This document shows, piece after piece, positions 1 to 7,692 of a stretch of 64,000 nucleotides of DNA; the first letter of the stretch is position 1, and each line of letters opens with the position of its first letter. Made by a program: the position numbers and the translations under genes. The notes beneath the pieces were generated by a model. That model saw nothing but the letters and a program-made list of their open reading frames with translations, did not search any database and was not told where the DNA came from. The stretch is from JAJDXO01 sp965221855 (GTDB taxonomy: Bacteria; Pseudomonadota; Alphaproteobacteria; Rhodospirillales; UBA2165), in the NCBI GenBank assembly GCA_965221855.1, contig CBDCSV010000006.1, positions 372,001 through 436,000 on the forward strand. The letters run 5' to 3'.

Positions 1-1
1 C

Positions 2-340
2 GAGCGGCGCAATCAGAATGCGGAAGAAATTGCCCGAAAGGCTGGGACCATTTACGAGAAGTTCGTTGGCTTCACCGGCGACATGGAATCGATTGGCAAA
101 CGGCTTGATCAAGCGCGGGATAGCTATGACGACGCCATCAAGAAACTCTCAACGGGTCGCGGAAACGTCCTGCGCCAAGTGGAACAGCTGAAGCAACTCG
201 GCGCCAAAACCTCCAAGTCGATTCCCTCGACGCTCCTGGTCGACGTGGATGAGCCGGTGGAGGAAGCCGATGCGGACACCCCGACGTCATCCGACGCCGA
301 GATCCACGAAATTCCTCTCCGCCGCGACGGCGGCGAATAG
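2..340 (+). CDS. rmuC: DNA recombination protein RmuC, C-terminal part (gene starts left of window)
   Basis: The open frame runs from the left edge to a TAG at 338-340, so only about 112 C-terminal residues are present. The segment IYEKFVGFTGDMESIGKRLD followed by a coiled-coil-like stretch (QARDSYDDAIKKLSTGRGNV) and LRQVEQLKQLGAKTSK matches the well conserved end of RmuC, a nuclease-fold protein thought to limit recombination at inverted repeats. An acidic tail of about 45 residues follows (VDEPVEEADADTP). Family assignment comes from recognising this conserved end; the nuclease core lies outside the window. Confidence 0.85.
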   Translation, partial: ERRNQNAEEIARKAGTIYEKFVGFTGDMESIGKRLDQARDSYDDAIKKLSTGRGNVLRQVEQLKQLGAKTSKSIPSTLLVDVDEPVEEADADTPTSSDAEIHEIPLRRDGGE

Positions 341-466
341 GCCCCGAAACGTCATGCCCCGGCGCTGGTCCGGGGCATCCACGTTGTATGGATTACCCGG
401 ACATGGCTTGTCCTCCGGTCGGCGAAGCCGGCCCAAGGGACCGGGCGATGACGGGCGGGGGTCGGC

Positions 467-901
467 CTATTCCATCGGGATCAGGTGATACTTGTCGAGG
501 ATCGGCTTGGTGACCTCGGGGTCGGAGCGCTGCTCGTCCGAGAGGTCGGCCATTTCCTGGAACATGGCGCTCTGCTCGCCGGGCGAGAACACCACCAGCA
601 TGGTCGCCGCTTCCTTGACCTGCACCTTGTGCGGCACGTTCGGCGGAATATGGATGGTGGTTCCCTTGGTCGCCTCGATGGTCTCGCCGCCCACTTCCCA
701 GGTGGCGCTGCCGTCGACCATGTAGAAGGTCTCGAAATCGTTGCCGTGCATGTGGCGGCGGGACTCGAACCCCGCCGGGCAGATCTCTTCGCAAATCTCG
801 TAGTGGCCCTCGGTCGCCGCGGACGGCACGATCACCCGCATCCGGTTGTTGCGGAGATAAATCTTGCCATCGTCCGGCCCAAGAAACGTTCCCTTGCTCA
901 T
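467..901 (-). CDS. Small cupin-domain protein
   Basis: This 144-residue protein is a single cupin barrel. Motif 1 is visible as RRHMHGNDFETFYMVDG (two His and a Glu as metal ligands) and motif 2 as HIPPNVPHKV, so metal binding is plausible. Such single cupins act as dioxygenases, isomerases or sugar/ligand sensors, and the sequence alone does not say which. There is no signal peptide, so it is expected in the cytosol. It is transcribed divergently from the molybdenum hydroxylase gene at 1042 with 140 bases between them, so a shared control region is possible. The ATG at 899-901 is the only good start. Confidence 0.8.
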   Translation of the reverse strand: MSKGTFLGPDDGKIYLRNNRMRVIVPSAATEGHYEICEEICPAGFESRRHMHGNDFETFYMVDGSATWEVGGETIEATKGTTIHIPPNVPHKVQVKEAATMLVVFSPGEQSAMFQEMADLSDEQRSDPEVTKPILDKYHLIPME

Positions 902-1041
902 GAATTCGCTCCCGTTCCAGAAATCTCTTCAAAAAATGAACGCTGTCATTGTAGGGATCGGACAAGGGCGAGTCACCCGCTTGTATGACCGGCACCGGCC
1001 ACTAAGATCGCCTCCACCAACGCCCTGAAGAGGACACGCCC

Positions 1042-3363
1042 ATGCGCTACGCGGTCGGCCAACCGGTACCCCGGTCCGAAGATCCGAGGCTGCTGACCGG
1101 CAACGGCAGATATACCGATGACGTGAACCTGCCGCATCAGGCCCACGCGGCGTTCGTCCGCTCGCCCCATGCCCACGCCGAAATCAAGTCCATCGATGCA
1201 AGCGCCGCCAAGGCCATGCCCGGCGTCATCGATGTGCTGACCGGCGCCGAGCACGAGGCGGACGGGATGGGTGAAATCACCGGTCCGACGCCCCGAAAGC
1301 GCCGGGACGGCTCCGTCATGTTCCGCCCGCCGCGGCCGGCGCTCACCAGCGACCGGGTTCGGCATATGGGCCAGGCGGTGGCCATGGTGATCGCCGATTC
1401 CCCCGCCCGGGCCAGGGACGCGGCGGAAGCCGTGGCGGTCGACTACGATCCGCTGCCGGCCGTGCTCGGCACCTCGGAAGCCAATCGGGACGGCATCCCG
1501 GCCATCTGGGACGAAGCGCCCGACAATGAGAGCTTTTTCTTCGAGATGGGCGACGGCGACGCGGTGGCCTCCGCGATCGAGGCTGCCGCCCATGTGATCA
1601 AACAGAAATTCGTCATCAATCGGGTCACCGCCAACACCATGGAGCCCCGGGGCGCGGTCGGCCTCTATACGCCGTTCGAGGACCGCTACACCATGTATGC
1701 GGGCTGCCAGCGCCCCTTCGCCTGGCGGACCAATCTCTCCAGGAACTACTTCCGCGTTCAGGAGAACCAGCTCTCGTTCATTACCGGCGATCTCGGGGGA
1801 TCGTTCGGTATGCGGGGCTCCATCTACCCGGAAATCCCCCTTTGCGCCTGGGCCTCCAAGCGGGTCGGGCGGCCGGTGAAGTGGACCGCCGAGCGGTCCG
1901 AAGGCTTCATGGCCGACGACCACGCCCGGGACAACGTCTCGGAGGCCGAACTGGCCCTCGACAAGGACGGCAAGTTCCTCGCCCTCAGGGTCCGGACCAA
2001 CGCCAATCTCGGCGCCTATGTGTCGTTTCTCGGCATGGGGCCGCCCACCGGCAACGTCGGCGGCCTCGCCGGGGTCTACACCACGCCCGCCATCCACGTG
2101 CAGGTGGCCGGCGTCTTCACCAACACCTCCCCCCTATCCCCTTACCGGGGCGCGGGCCGCCCGGAGGCCGCCTACATCATCGAGCGGATGATCAACCTGG
2201 CGGCGGCCGAGACCGGCATCGACCCGATCGAGCTTCGCCGGCGCAACTTCATTCCCGTGGATGCCTTCCCCTACAAAACGCCGCTCACCTTCACCTTCGA
2301 TTGCGGTGAATTCGAAGCGGTGATGGACGAAGCGCTGGAACTCGGCGACCGGGCCGGGTTCGAGGCGCGGCGCAAGGCATCCAGGGCCGAGGGCAAGCTC
2401 CGGGGGCTGGGCATCTCGTGCACCATCGAACAGGCCGCCGCTCCCCAATCGGAGACCGCCGAACTTCGGTTCGACCCGTCGGGCACCGTTACCGTGCTCT
2501 GCGGCACCACGCCCCACGGCCAGGGCCACGAGACGATCTACAAGCAACTGGTCTGCGACAGGCTGGGGATCGAGCCCGGCGACATCCGGGTGATCGAGGG
2601 CGACACGGACAAGGTGAGCTTCGGCACCGGCACCGGCGGGTCGCGCTCGGCGACCATCGGCACGTCGGCGGTCCTCGCCGCGGTCGATAAGGTGATCGGC
2701 AAGTGCCACAAGATCGCCGCCCACATGCTGGAAGCGGCCGACGCCGACGTCGCGTACGAGGACACCGCCTTCGCCGTCGCCGGGACCGACAAGTCCCTGC
2801 CGTTCATCGAAGTGGCCAAGGCCGCCTTCCAGAAGGCCAACCTGCCCGACGGTATGGAGAGCGGCCTATACGAGATCGCCACCTATGATCCGGAGAAGGC
2901 CAACTTTCCCAACGGCTGCCATTTGTCCGAGGTGGAGATCGACCCGGACACCGGCGAGATCGAGATCGTCAAATACACCGTGGTCCACGATGTGGGTTTC
3001 GAACTCAACCCGCTGCTGGTCAACGGCCAGGTGATGGGCGGCATCGCGCAAGGCGCGGGCCAGGCGCTGATGGAGGACATGGTTTATGACGAGGGCGGGC
3101 AGCTGCTCTCGGGCTCGTTTCTCGACTACGCCATGCCGCGCGCCGAGGATTTCCCCGGCTACGGGATCAAGGGACATCCGGTGCCGACCGCCGGCAATCC
3201 CCTCGGCGTCAAGGGCGCCGGAGAATGCGGCACGGTGGGCGCGCTGGCCTCGGTCTCCAACGCCGTCGCCGATGCCCTGTCGCCCCTCGGCATCCGCCAC
3301 CTGGACATGCCGGCGACGGCGCCCAGGGTGTGGAAGGCGATCGACGAGGCCGGCGGCGTTTAG
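1042..3363 (+). CDS. Xanthine dehydrogenase/aldehyde oxidase family molybdopterin-binding large subunit
   Basis: The 773-residue product is a full-length molybdopterin cytosine dinucleotide-binding large subunit, starting with the typical RYAVGQPVPRSEDPRLLTGNGRYTDD. The active-site loop reads PYRGAGRPEAAY, the form II (AYRGAGR-like) sequence and not the AYXCSFR loop of true form I CO dehydrogenase. The C-terminal GVKGAGECGTVGA carries the conserved catalytic Glu. Such enzymes hydroxylate aldehydes or heterocycles and normally need a 2Fe-2S small subunit and an FAD medium subunit. Neither partner is next to it: both neighbours are on the other strand. The substrate cannot be read from sequence. 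Confidence 0.9.
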   Translation: MRYAVGQPVPRSEDPRLLTGNGRYTDDVNLPHQAHAAFVRSPHAHAEIKSIDASAAKAMPGVIDVLTGAEHEADGMGEITGPTPRKRRDGSVMFRPPRPALTSDRVRHMGQAVAMVIADSPARARDAAEAVAVDYDPLPAVLGTSEANRDGIPAIWDEAPDNESFFFEMGDGDAVASAIEAAAHVIKQKFVINRVTANTMEPRGAVGLYTPFEDRYTMYAGCQRPFAWRTNLSRNYFRVQENQLSFITGDLGGSFGMRGSIYPEIPLCAWASKRVGRPVKWTAERSEGFMADDHARDNVSEAELALDKDGKFLALRVRTNANLGAYVSFLGMGPPTGNVGGLAGVYTTPAIHVQVAGVFTNTSPLSPYRGAGRPEAAYIIERMINLAAAETGIDPIELRRRNFIPVDAFPYKTPLTFTFDCGEFEAVMDEALELGDRAGFEARRKASRAEGKLRGLGISCTIEQAAAPQSETAELRFDPSGTVTVLCGTTPHGQGHETIYKQLVCDRLGIEPGDIRVIEGDTDKVSFGTGTGGSRSATIGTSAVLAAVDKVIGKCHKIAAHMLEAADADVAYEDTAFAVAGTDKSLPFIEVAKAAFQKANLPDGMESGLYEIATYDPEKANFPNGCHLSEVEIDPDTGEIEIVKYTVVHDVGFELNPLLVNGQVMGGIAQGAGQALMEDMVYDEGGQLLSGSFLDYAMPRAEDFPGYGIKGHPVPTAGNPLGVKGAGECGTVGALASVSNAVADALSPLGIRHLDMPATAPRVWKAIDEAGGV

Positions 3364-3366
3364 CCT

Positions 3367-3900
3367 CTATTCGACCCAGTATTTTTCATCGCAGAGGGTG
3401 TCGGCGCAGACCACCCGGCCGTGAACCGCGCCCAAGATGCCGTCCCGGAAGGCCCGGACCATCCAGGCGCCGGCGTGCTCCTCCGGGATCGGAAATGGCG
3501 CCCGCAATCCGTGGACGCCCGCGGGCCGGAATCCGAACCGCGGATAATAGCCCGGATGCCCGAGCACGAAGGCCAGCGCCACCCCCCGCTCGGCCAGTTC
3601 ATCCAGTCCCGCCTCGACCAGTTCACCGCCGATTCCCCGGCCTTGACGGTCGGGAACGACCGCCAGGGGCGCCAGGATCGCGGCGGAAACCGCATCGGCG
3701 GGCCGAATCCGAACCCGGGTGAAAAGCACATGGCCGACGGGCCGGCCCTCTTCCTCCGCCAGTATGGAAACGACGGGCCGGGCGCTCGGATCGGCCAGCA
3801 GTTCCATGGCCAGCCGGGCTTCCTCGGCGCCGCCGAAGGCCTGTTCGTGGACGGAGAAAATACTCTCGAGGTCGCCGCGGCCGGTGGTCCGGAGCGACAC
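3367..3900 (-). CDS. GNAT family N-acetyltransferase
   Basis: A GTG start at 3898-3900 gives 177 residues beginning VSLRTTGRGDLESIFSVHEQ; the GTG shares one base with the recR stop (TAGTG), showing translational coupling. The acetyl-CoA motif A is visible as LAPLAVVPDRQGRGIGGELV (R/Q-x-x-G-x-G/A), followed by GHPGYYPRFGFRPAG, which is typical of the YhbS-like GNAT subgroup. The acceptor substrate is unknown. The frame stays open far upstream, but that part is the antisense reading of recR. The stop lies three bases past the convergent hydroxylase gene. Confidence 0.85.
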   Translation of the reverse strand: MSLRTTGRGDLESIFSVHEQAFGGAEEARLAMELLADPSARPVVSILAEEEGRPVGHVLFTRVRIRPADAVSAAILAPLAVVPDRQGRGIGGELVEAGLDELAERGVALAFVLGHPGYYPRFGFRPAGVHGLRAPFPIPEEHAGAWMVRAFRDGILGAVHGRVVCADTLCDEKYWVE

Positions 3901-4493
3901 TAGACCCGCCGCCGGGCCTTCAGCGCCGCCGACAGGGTGCCGTCGTCGAGGTAATCCAGCTCGCCGCCGACGGGGATGCCGTGGGCGAGAGCCGAGATGG
4001 AAACCTCGCAATCGGCGAGCCGGTCGGTGACGTAGTGGGCGGTGGTCTGGCCGTCGACCGTGGCGCCGGTGGCGAGAATAATCTCCTTCACGTCTTCGGC
4101 GCCCGCGCGGCCCACCAGGCCGTCGATGTTCAGATCCTCCGGCCCGACGCCGTCGAGGGGGGACAGCACGCCGCCCAGCACGTGATAGCGGCCCTTGAAG
4201 GAGGCCGTGCGCTCCAGCGCCCAGAGATCGGCCACTTCTTCGACCACGCAGATGACCGAGTCGTCCCGGCGGGGGTCGGCGCAGACGGCGCACGGGTCCG
4301 TGGTGTCGAGATTGCCGCAAACGCCGCAGGGAACGATGCTTTCCGCCGCCGCCTCGAGCGCCCGGGCCAACGGCGTCATCAGGCTGTCCCGGTGCTTGAT
4401 CAGGTGCAGCGACGCGCGGCGCGCCGAGCGCGGTCCCAGTCCCGGCAGCTTGGCCAGAAGCTGGATCAGCCGGTCAATATCGCTGGTGGACAT
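3900..4493 (-). CDS. recR: Recombination mediator protein RecR
   Basis: 197 residues, the normal RecR length. The N-terminal helix-hairpin-helix (LIQLLAKLPGLGPRSARRAS), the C4 zinc finger (CGVCGNLDTTDPCAVC) and the Toprim domain (VICVVEEVADLWALE, then YHVLGGVLSPLDGVGPEDLN) are all present. With RecF/RecO it loads RecA on gapped DNA. In most proteobacteria recR follows dnaX-ybaB directly. Here it is separated from ybaB by a 2.9 kb plus-strand insert, so it must use its own promoter in the 4494-4828 gap. The GNAT gene overlaps its stop. Confidence 0.97.
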   Translation of the reverse strand: MSTSDIDRLIQLLAKLPGLGPRSARRASLHLIKHRDSLMTPLARALEAAAESIVPCGVCGNLDTTDPCAVCADPRRDDSVICVVEEVADLWALERTASFKGRYHVLGGVLSPLDGVGPEDLNIDGLVGRAGAEDVKEIILATGATVDGQTTAHYVTDRLADCEVSISALAHGIPVGGELDYLDDGTLSAALKARRRV

Positions 4494-4605
4494 GCACCCA
4501 CCTTAGACGGTCCGGCAGCCCGCTCAAACACCCGGAAATTACGCGTCAATCGGCAAAAAAATTGATCTATATACGGTGTTTACTAGATATAAATTTAGAA
4601 TTTAT

Positions 4606-4633
4606 TTGACATTTGCGGCTTTTCGGGTAATGT
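4606..4633 (+). promoter_or_regulatory. Candidate sigma70 promoter in AT-rich gap
   Basis: TTGACA at 4606-4611, a 16-base spacer and TAATGT at 4628-4633. It lies in the recR/secreted-protein gap (4494-4828), whose 4550-4610 part is strikingly AT-rich (ATATAAATTTAGAATTTATT) compared with its surroundings. It would drive the secreted-protein/muramidase genes, with a 5' leader of about 190 bases. The rest of the gap shows no gene. It is only a consensus match. Confidence 0.45.
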
Positions 4634-4828
4634 GTCCGGTGCCGGCCGGTTCGGCGCACCGAATCGGCCAATCCGAACGGTCGGAATTTGGCGAGAGGCG
4701 CGCCGCGACCCGCTTTTAGGGTGCGGCACTCCAAGGCAATGTTGTGTGCTCTTGATCATATGAAACCGAGCCGCGTTAATCCGGGATGTAGTCGACACTG
4801 GAATTTCAGCCGGGAGTGGTGACTTAGC

Positions 4829-5347
4829 ATGTTGCGAACATCATTTGGCTTGTGCGCGGCATTGATCGCCACGCTGCTCGTCTGGAGCGCCGGGACCGTT
4901 GCCCAGCCGGCCGAACCGCCGCGCCCGCCGCTGCCCAACGTCAAGGCGCCCCAGCCACACTGCCGGCCCAACATGCTCGGCGAATGGTTCAGTTTGCATG
5001 ACGGCACCTATGAGTTATTCGGCTCGCTGACCATCACCCCCGATGCGCTGATCTTCGGCCGCCAGGGGCGGTTCGGCTTCACCCGGCGCACGACACCGGG
5101 CGGGCACCCCTACCTGGAGCTCGACCGCAACCTAAAAGTCGAGGAGTTCGCCGATCCGGACAATCACTTCGTCAAGCTGTTCTATCCGGGGACGCTCGGC
5201 AATCCGGCGGGAGAGCGTTGCGAGGTCGATGTCCTCATGTGCTTTGACGCCATCAGCATCATCGAACGATTCGACGTGAGCCGGAGCCTGAGAGGAAGAT
5301 GCTACTGGTTCGAGTTCAACGAACCGCGCACCGGCGCCATCAACTAA
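4829..5347 (+). CDS. Secreted four-cysteine protein, copy A
   Basis: 172 residues with a clear signal peptide (LRTSFGLCAALIATLLVWSA, cleavage near VAQ-PAEPP), so it is periplasmic or secreted. The mature part holds PPLPNVKAPQPHCRPNMLGE, then SLTITPDALIFGRQGRFGFT, and a C-terminal half with three further Cys (GERCEVDVLMC, GRCYWFEF); four Cys could form two disulfides. I do not recognise the family. A paralogue lies directly downstream (5438-5941): residues about 33-95 are nearly identical and the later part has diverged. The product is followed by a GH24 muramidase gene, which suggests a role as its periplasmic inhibitor or immunity partner (inference). A GTGGTGACTTAGC-type weak RBS precedes the ATG. 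Confidence 0.85.
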   Translation: MLRTSFGLCAALIATLLVWSAGTVAQPAEPPRPPLPNVKAPQPHCRPNMLGEWFSLHDGTYELFGSLTITPDALIFGRQGRFGFTRRTTPGGHPYLELDRNLKVEEFADPDNHFVKLFYPGTLGNPAGERCEVDVLMCFDAISIIERFDVSRSLRGRCYWFEFNEPRTGAIN

Positions 5348-5384
5348 AACCGCCTGACGCTTCATCACCAAGGAGAACAACCAA

Positions 5385-5441
5385 ATGGACACCAACGATT
5401 CGCGATCCCTCGAATACGCCGCCGCCCGCGCCCGGCAATGA
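5385..5441 (+). pseudogene. 18-codon remnant of the muramidase 5' end, coupled to the next gene
   Basis: ATG at 5385 with a strong AAGGAG site opens an 18-residue frame (MDTNDSRSLEYAAARARQ) and stops at TGA 5439-5441. It copies residues 1-18 of the muramidase at 5981 with one change (K10 to E) and ends two residues before the catalytic Glu. Its stop overlaps the ATG (5438-5440) of the second secreted-protein gene as ATGA. As that gene has no other ribosome site, translation of the stub probably feeds it. Confidence 0.85.
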
Positions 5442-5941
5442 ACATCCGCGCATCCCTGGCGGCCATGTTCGCCGCCGCGTGCCTTGCGGCCATCCTGGTT
5501 TCGGAAACCGCCGCCGCCCAGGAACCAGCCGGGCCGCCGCTGCCCAACGTCAAGGCGCCCCAGCCACACTGCCGGCCCAACATGCTCGGCGAATGGTTCA
5601 GTTTAATCGACGGTATCCACGAACGCTTCGGGTCGCTGACCATCACCCCCGATGCGCTGATCTTCGGCCGCCAGGGACGGTTCGGCTTCACCCGGCACAC
5701 GACCCCCGGCGGGCACCCCTACCTGGAACTCGACCGTACCCTCATAATTCCGAACTGGATCGCGCCAAACAAGAATTTCGTATTTCCTGTCTATCCGGGC
5801 ACGGCCGGCGAACGGTGCGAGGTGGACGTTGTCATGTGCAGAGACAGGGCAGAGGTCGCCATCTGGCTTGATGAAGTCCCGATGGCCGCGGCGTGTACAT
5901 GGTTCACCTTCAGCCAGCCCGGCACCGGCGCCATCAACTAA
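5438..5941 (+). CDS. Secreted four-cysteine protein, copy B
   Basis: 167 residues with a signal peptide (MNIRASLAAMFAAACLAAIL, cleavage near AAAQ-EPAG) unrelated in sequence to that of copy A. The mature part starts with the same PPLPNVKAPQPHCRPNMLGE and SLTITPDALIFGRQGRFGFT blocks, then diverges (LIIPNWIAPNKNFVFPVYPG, VAIWLDEVPMAAACTWFTF) before a shared GTGAIN end. The four Cys are kept in number and order. It lies 39 bases before the muramidase gene, which has its own AAGGAGAACAA site. Its start is fixed by the ATGA overlap with the upstream stub. Function unknown; same inferred role as copy A. Confidence 0.85.
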   Translation: MNIRASLAAMFAAACLAAILVSETAAAQEPAGPPLPNVKAPQPHCRPNMLGEWFSLIDGIHERFGSLTITPDALIFGRQGRFGFTRHTTPGGHPYLELDRTLIIPNWIAPNKNFVFPVYPGTAGERCEVDVVMCRDRAEVAIWLDEVPMAAACTWFTFSQPGTGAIN

Positions 5942-5980
5942 ACCCGCCTTACGCTTCAAATCACCAAGGAGAACAATCAA

Positions 5981-7372
5981 ATGGACACCAACGATTCGCG
6001 ATCCCTCAAATACGCCGCCGCCCGCGCCCGGCAGTTGGAAGGCGCCCGCGCCCGGTTCTACGTGGACCGGGGCGGCACCGATACCATCGGGGTCGGCTAT
6101 ACCCCTATTGTCGAGAATGCGCCTGGGGAGTGGCGGGTCCGTTACGAGTTCGACTCCGACCTCGCCCAGGCCGGGGTCAGCCTCACGCCGACTCAAGACA
6201 AGGCGCTGGAAATCATAGCGTCCGAGCGCTCCAGTCCGGATGGCGGAGATTCCGCCAAGCTCTCCCGGGCGCGGGAGGAATTGAAATCCATCACCCTGAC
6301 CGCGGAGCAGCAGGAGAAGCTGTTCGCCGCCTCCTACCGGCGCGCCGAAGCCGACGCCCGCCGGTTCCTGGGCGCCGATGTCTTCGGCGGCCTCGACCCC
6401 AGGCGCCGGGCCGAACTGGCGCTGGCGGCCTACCAATCGCCGCGCGCACTCCGGGACGCCGCCCCCGATCTCGCCCGGCACATCAAGTCGGGAGACTTCG
6501 ATGCCGCCGCCGGCCGCCTCGCGCGGATGGGCGATCGGCTGCGCGACCCGGCCCGCTACCGGGGCGCGGCGGCCATATTCCGGGACCCCGAACTCAAGGG
6601 CGGGGCGATGATCGCCCGGGGCGACACCCTGTCCGGGATCGCCCGGCGCACCGGCCATACCGTCGCCGAAATCCTGACCGCCAATCCGCAGATCACCGAT
6701 CCCGACAGGATTCGCGCGGGCGACGTGCTGCGGCTGCCCGCCCGGAAGCAGCCGTCCGCCAAACCGGATCCGGAGGATCACTCCATGAGAACGCCCCGGC
6801 CGTCCCAGCGGCCGGCCCCCGAGCCCCAGCCATCGCCGGCCGCGAAGGCGGCCCTGGAACGCATGAACGCGCTGGGTGCGTCTCCCGCCGAAATCATGTC
6901 CAAGCCCCTCTCCGGCATCACCAAACCGGAGATCACCGCCCTTATCGGCCATCCCGACTACTGGAACTCGGTCCGGCAAAGGCTCCGGCCCGCGCCCCAG
7001 TCCATGCCGGACTTCGCCCAGGGCTGGTTCGCCCGGGCCTACGATCATCCGCCAGGGGCGGCCCCGTGGGTGCCCCGGAACTCGTCTCCCGCCCGCATGG
7101 CCGACGGCCGCGCGTTGTCGCAGGGGCTCGCCCAGGTGGCGGGCGCCATCGGTCAGGGGATACGGGAAACCGCCGCGCGGGTCGACCTTACACAGCCGGT
7201 CAAGGCGCTTCAGACCGCGCTCAACGGCATCGCCGGGGACGGGTTCGACCGGCCCCTCAAGGTGGACGGACTTCTCGGCCCCAAGACCAACGACCGTGTC
7301 CGGGACGTTCTCACCTATCAGGGAACCGCGCCGCTGCTGGGAAGGCTGAACGCATTGGGCGGAAAGTTCTAG
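5981..7372 (+). CDS. GH24 (T4-type) lysozyme with LysM and C-terminal peptidoglycan-binding-like region
   Basis: 463 residues. The N-terminal domain shows the exact GH24 triad spacing E-x8-D-x5-T: Glu20 in RQLEGAR, Asp29 and Thr35 in YVDRGGTDTIGVGYT. It should therefore cleave the glycan strands of peptidoglycan. A LysM domain follows at about 208-256 (IARGDTLSGIARRTGHTVAE, ILTANPQITDPDRIRAGDVL), then a Pro-rich linker, and near the C-terminus VKALQTALNGIAG and LKVDGLLGPKTNDRVRD resemble a PG_binding_1 repeat. No signal peptide is visible, so export would need a phage-like holin, a secretion system or lysis. Its stop shares a CTAG palindrome with the convergent ybaB stop. It could be a domesticated endolysin or an antibacterial effector; no other phage gene is nearby. 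Confidence 0.85.
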   Translation: MDTNDSRSLKYAAARARQLEGARARFYVDRGGTDTIGVGYTPIVENAPGEWRVRYEFDSDLAQAGVSLTPTQDKALEIIASERSSPDGGDSAKLSRAREELKSITLTAEQQEKLFAASYRRAEADARRFLGADVFGGLDPRRRAELALAAYQSPRALRDAAPDLARHIKSGDFDAAAGRLARMGDRLRDPARYRGAAAIFRDPELKGGAMIARGDTLSGIARRTGHTVAEILTANPQITDPDRIRAGDVLRLPARKQPSAKPDPEDHSMRTPRPSQRPAPEPQPSPAAKAALERMNALGASPAEIMSKPLSGITKPEITALIGHPDYWNSVRQRLRPAPQSMPDFAQGWFARAYDHPPGAAPWVPRNSSPARMADGRALSQGLAQVAGAIGQGIRETAARVDLTQPVKALQTALNGIAGDGFDRPLKVDGLLGPKTNDRVRDVLTYQGTAPLLGRLNALGGKF

Positions 7373-7692
7373 AACGGCAGCTTCATGCCGGGCGGAAGCT
7401 GAAGGCCGCCGGTGAGTTCGCTCATCTTCTCCTGGACCATCGCCTCGACCTTGTTCTTGGCGTCGTTCTGCGCCGCGACGATCAGGTCCTCGAGCACCTC
7501 CACCTCGTCCGGCCCCGCCAATGACGGGTCGATTCTGATCTTCCGCATTTCGTATTTGCCGTTGAGGGTCACCCGGACCATGCCGCCGCCCGCCTGGCCG
7601 GTCACTTCTTCCGCCGAGAGGCCTTCCTGCATCCGGGCCATCTTGTCCTGCATTTCCTGGGCCTGCTTCATGATCTGGCCGAGATTCTTCAT
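7369..7692 (-). CDS. ybaB: YbaB/EbfC family nucleoid-associated protein
   Basis: 107 residues, typical length. The N-terminal helix LGQIMKQAQEMQDKMARMQE and the core VTGQAGGGMVRVTLNGKYEM, IDPSL, DLIVAAQNDAKNKVEAMVQE are diagnostic. It is a dimeric DNA-binding protein that accompanies dnaX almost everywhere. Its ATG overlaps the dnaX stop (ATGA at 7689-7692), so it is translationally coupled. The usual third gene, recR, is displaced 2.9 kb away. Confidence 0.95.
   Translation of the reverse strand: MKNLGQIMKQAQEMQDKMARMQEGLSAEEVTGQAGGGMVRVTLNGKYEMRKIRIDPSLAGPDEVEVLEDLIVAAQNDAKNKVEAMVQEKMSELTGGLQLPPGMKLPF

Larger units (their letters stand above)
4919..6035 (+). repeat. Tandem duplication covering the secreted-protein gene and the first codons of the muramidase gene
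   Basis: Two imperfect direct copies lie at about 4919-5437 and 5527-6035. Each runs from the end of the signal-peptide region through the stop codon, the AAGGAGAACAA ribosome site and the first 18 codons of the muramidase gene. The first parts (for example CCGCTGCCCAACGTCAAGGC) and the last parts (ATGGACACCAACGATTCGCG) are nearly identical, while the middle has drifted. The ancestral order was therefore one secreted-protein gene plus one muramidase gene. Confidence 0.9.

Noticed and set aside
1042..3363. True carbon monoxide dehydrogenase (CoxL)
   Set aside because: The active-site loop is PYRGAGR, form II type, and CoxS/CoxM genes are missing nearby.
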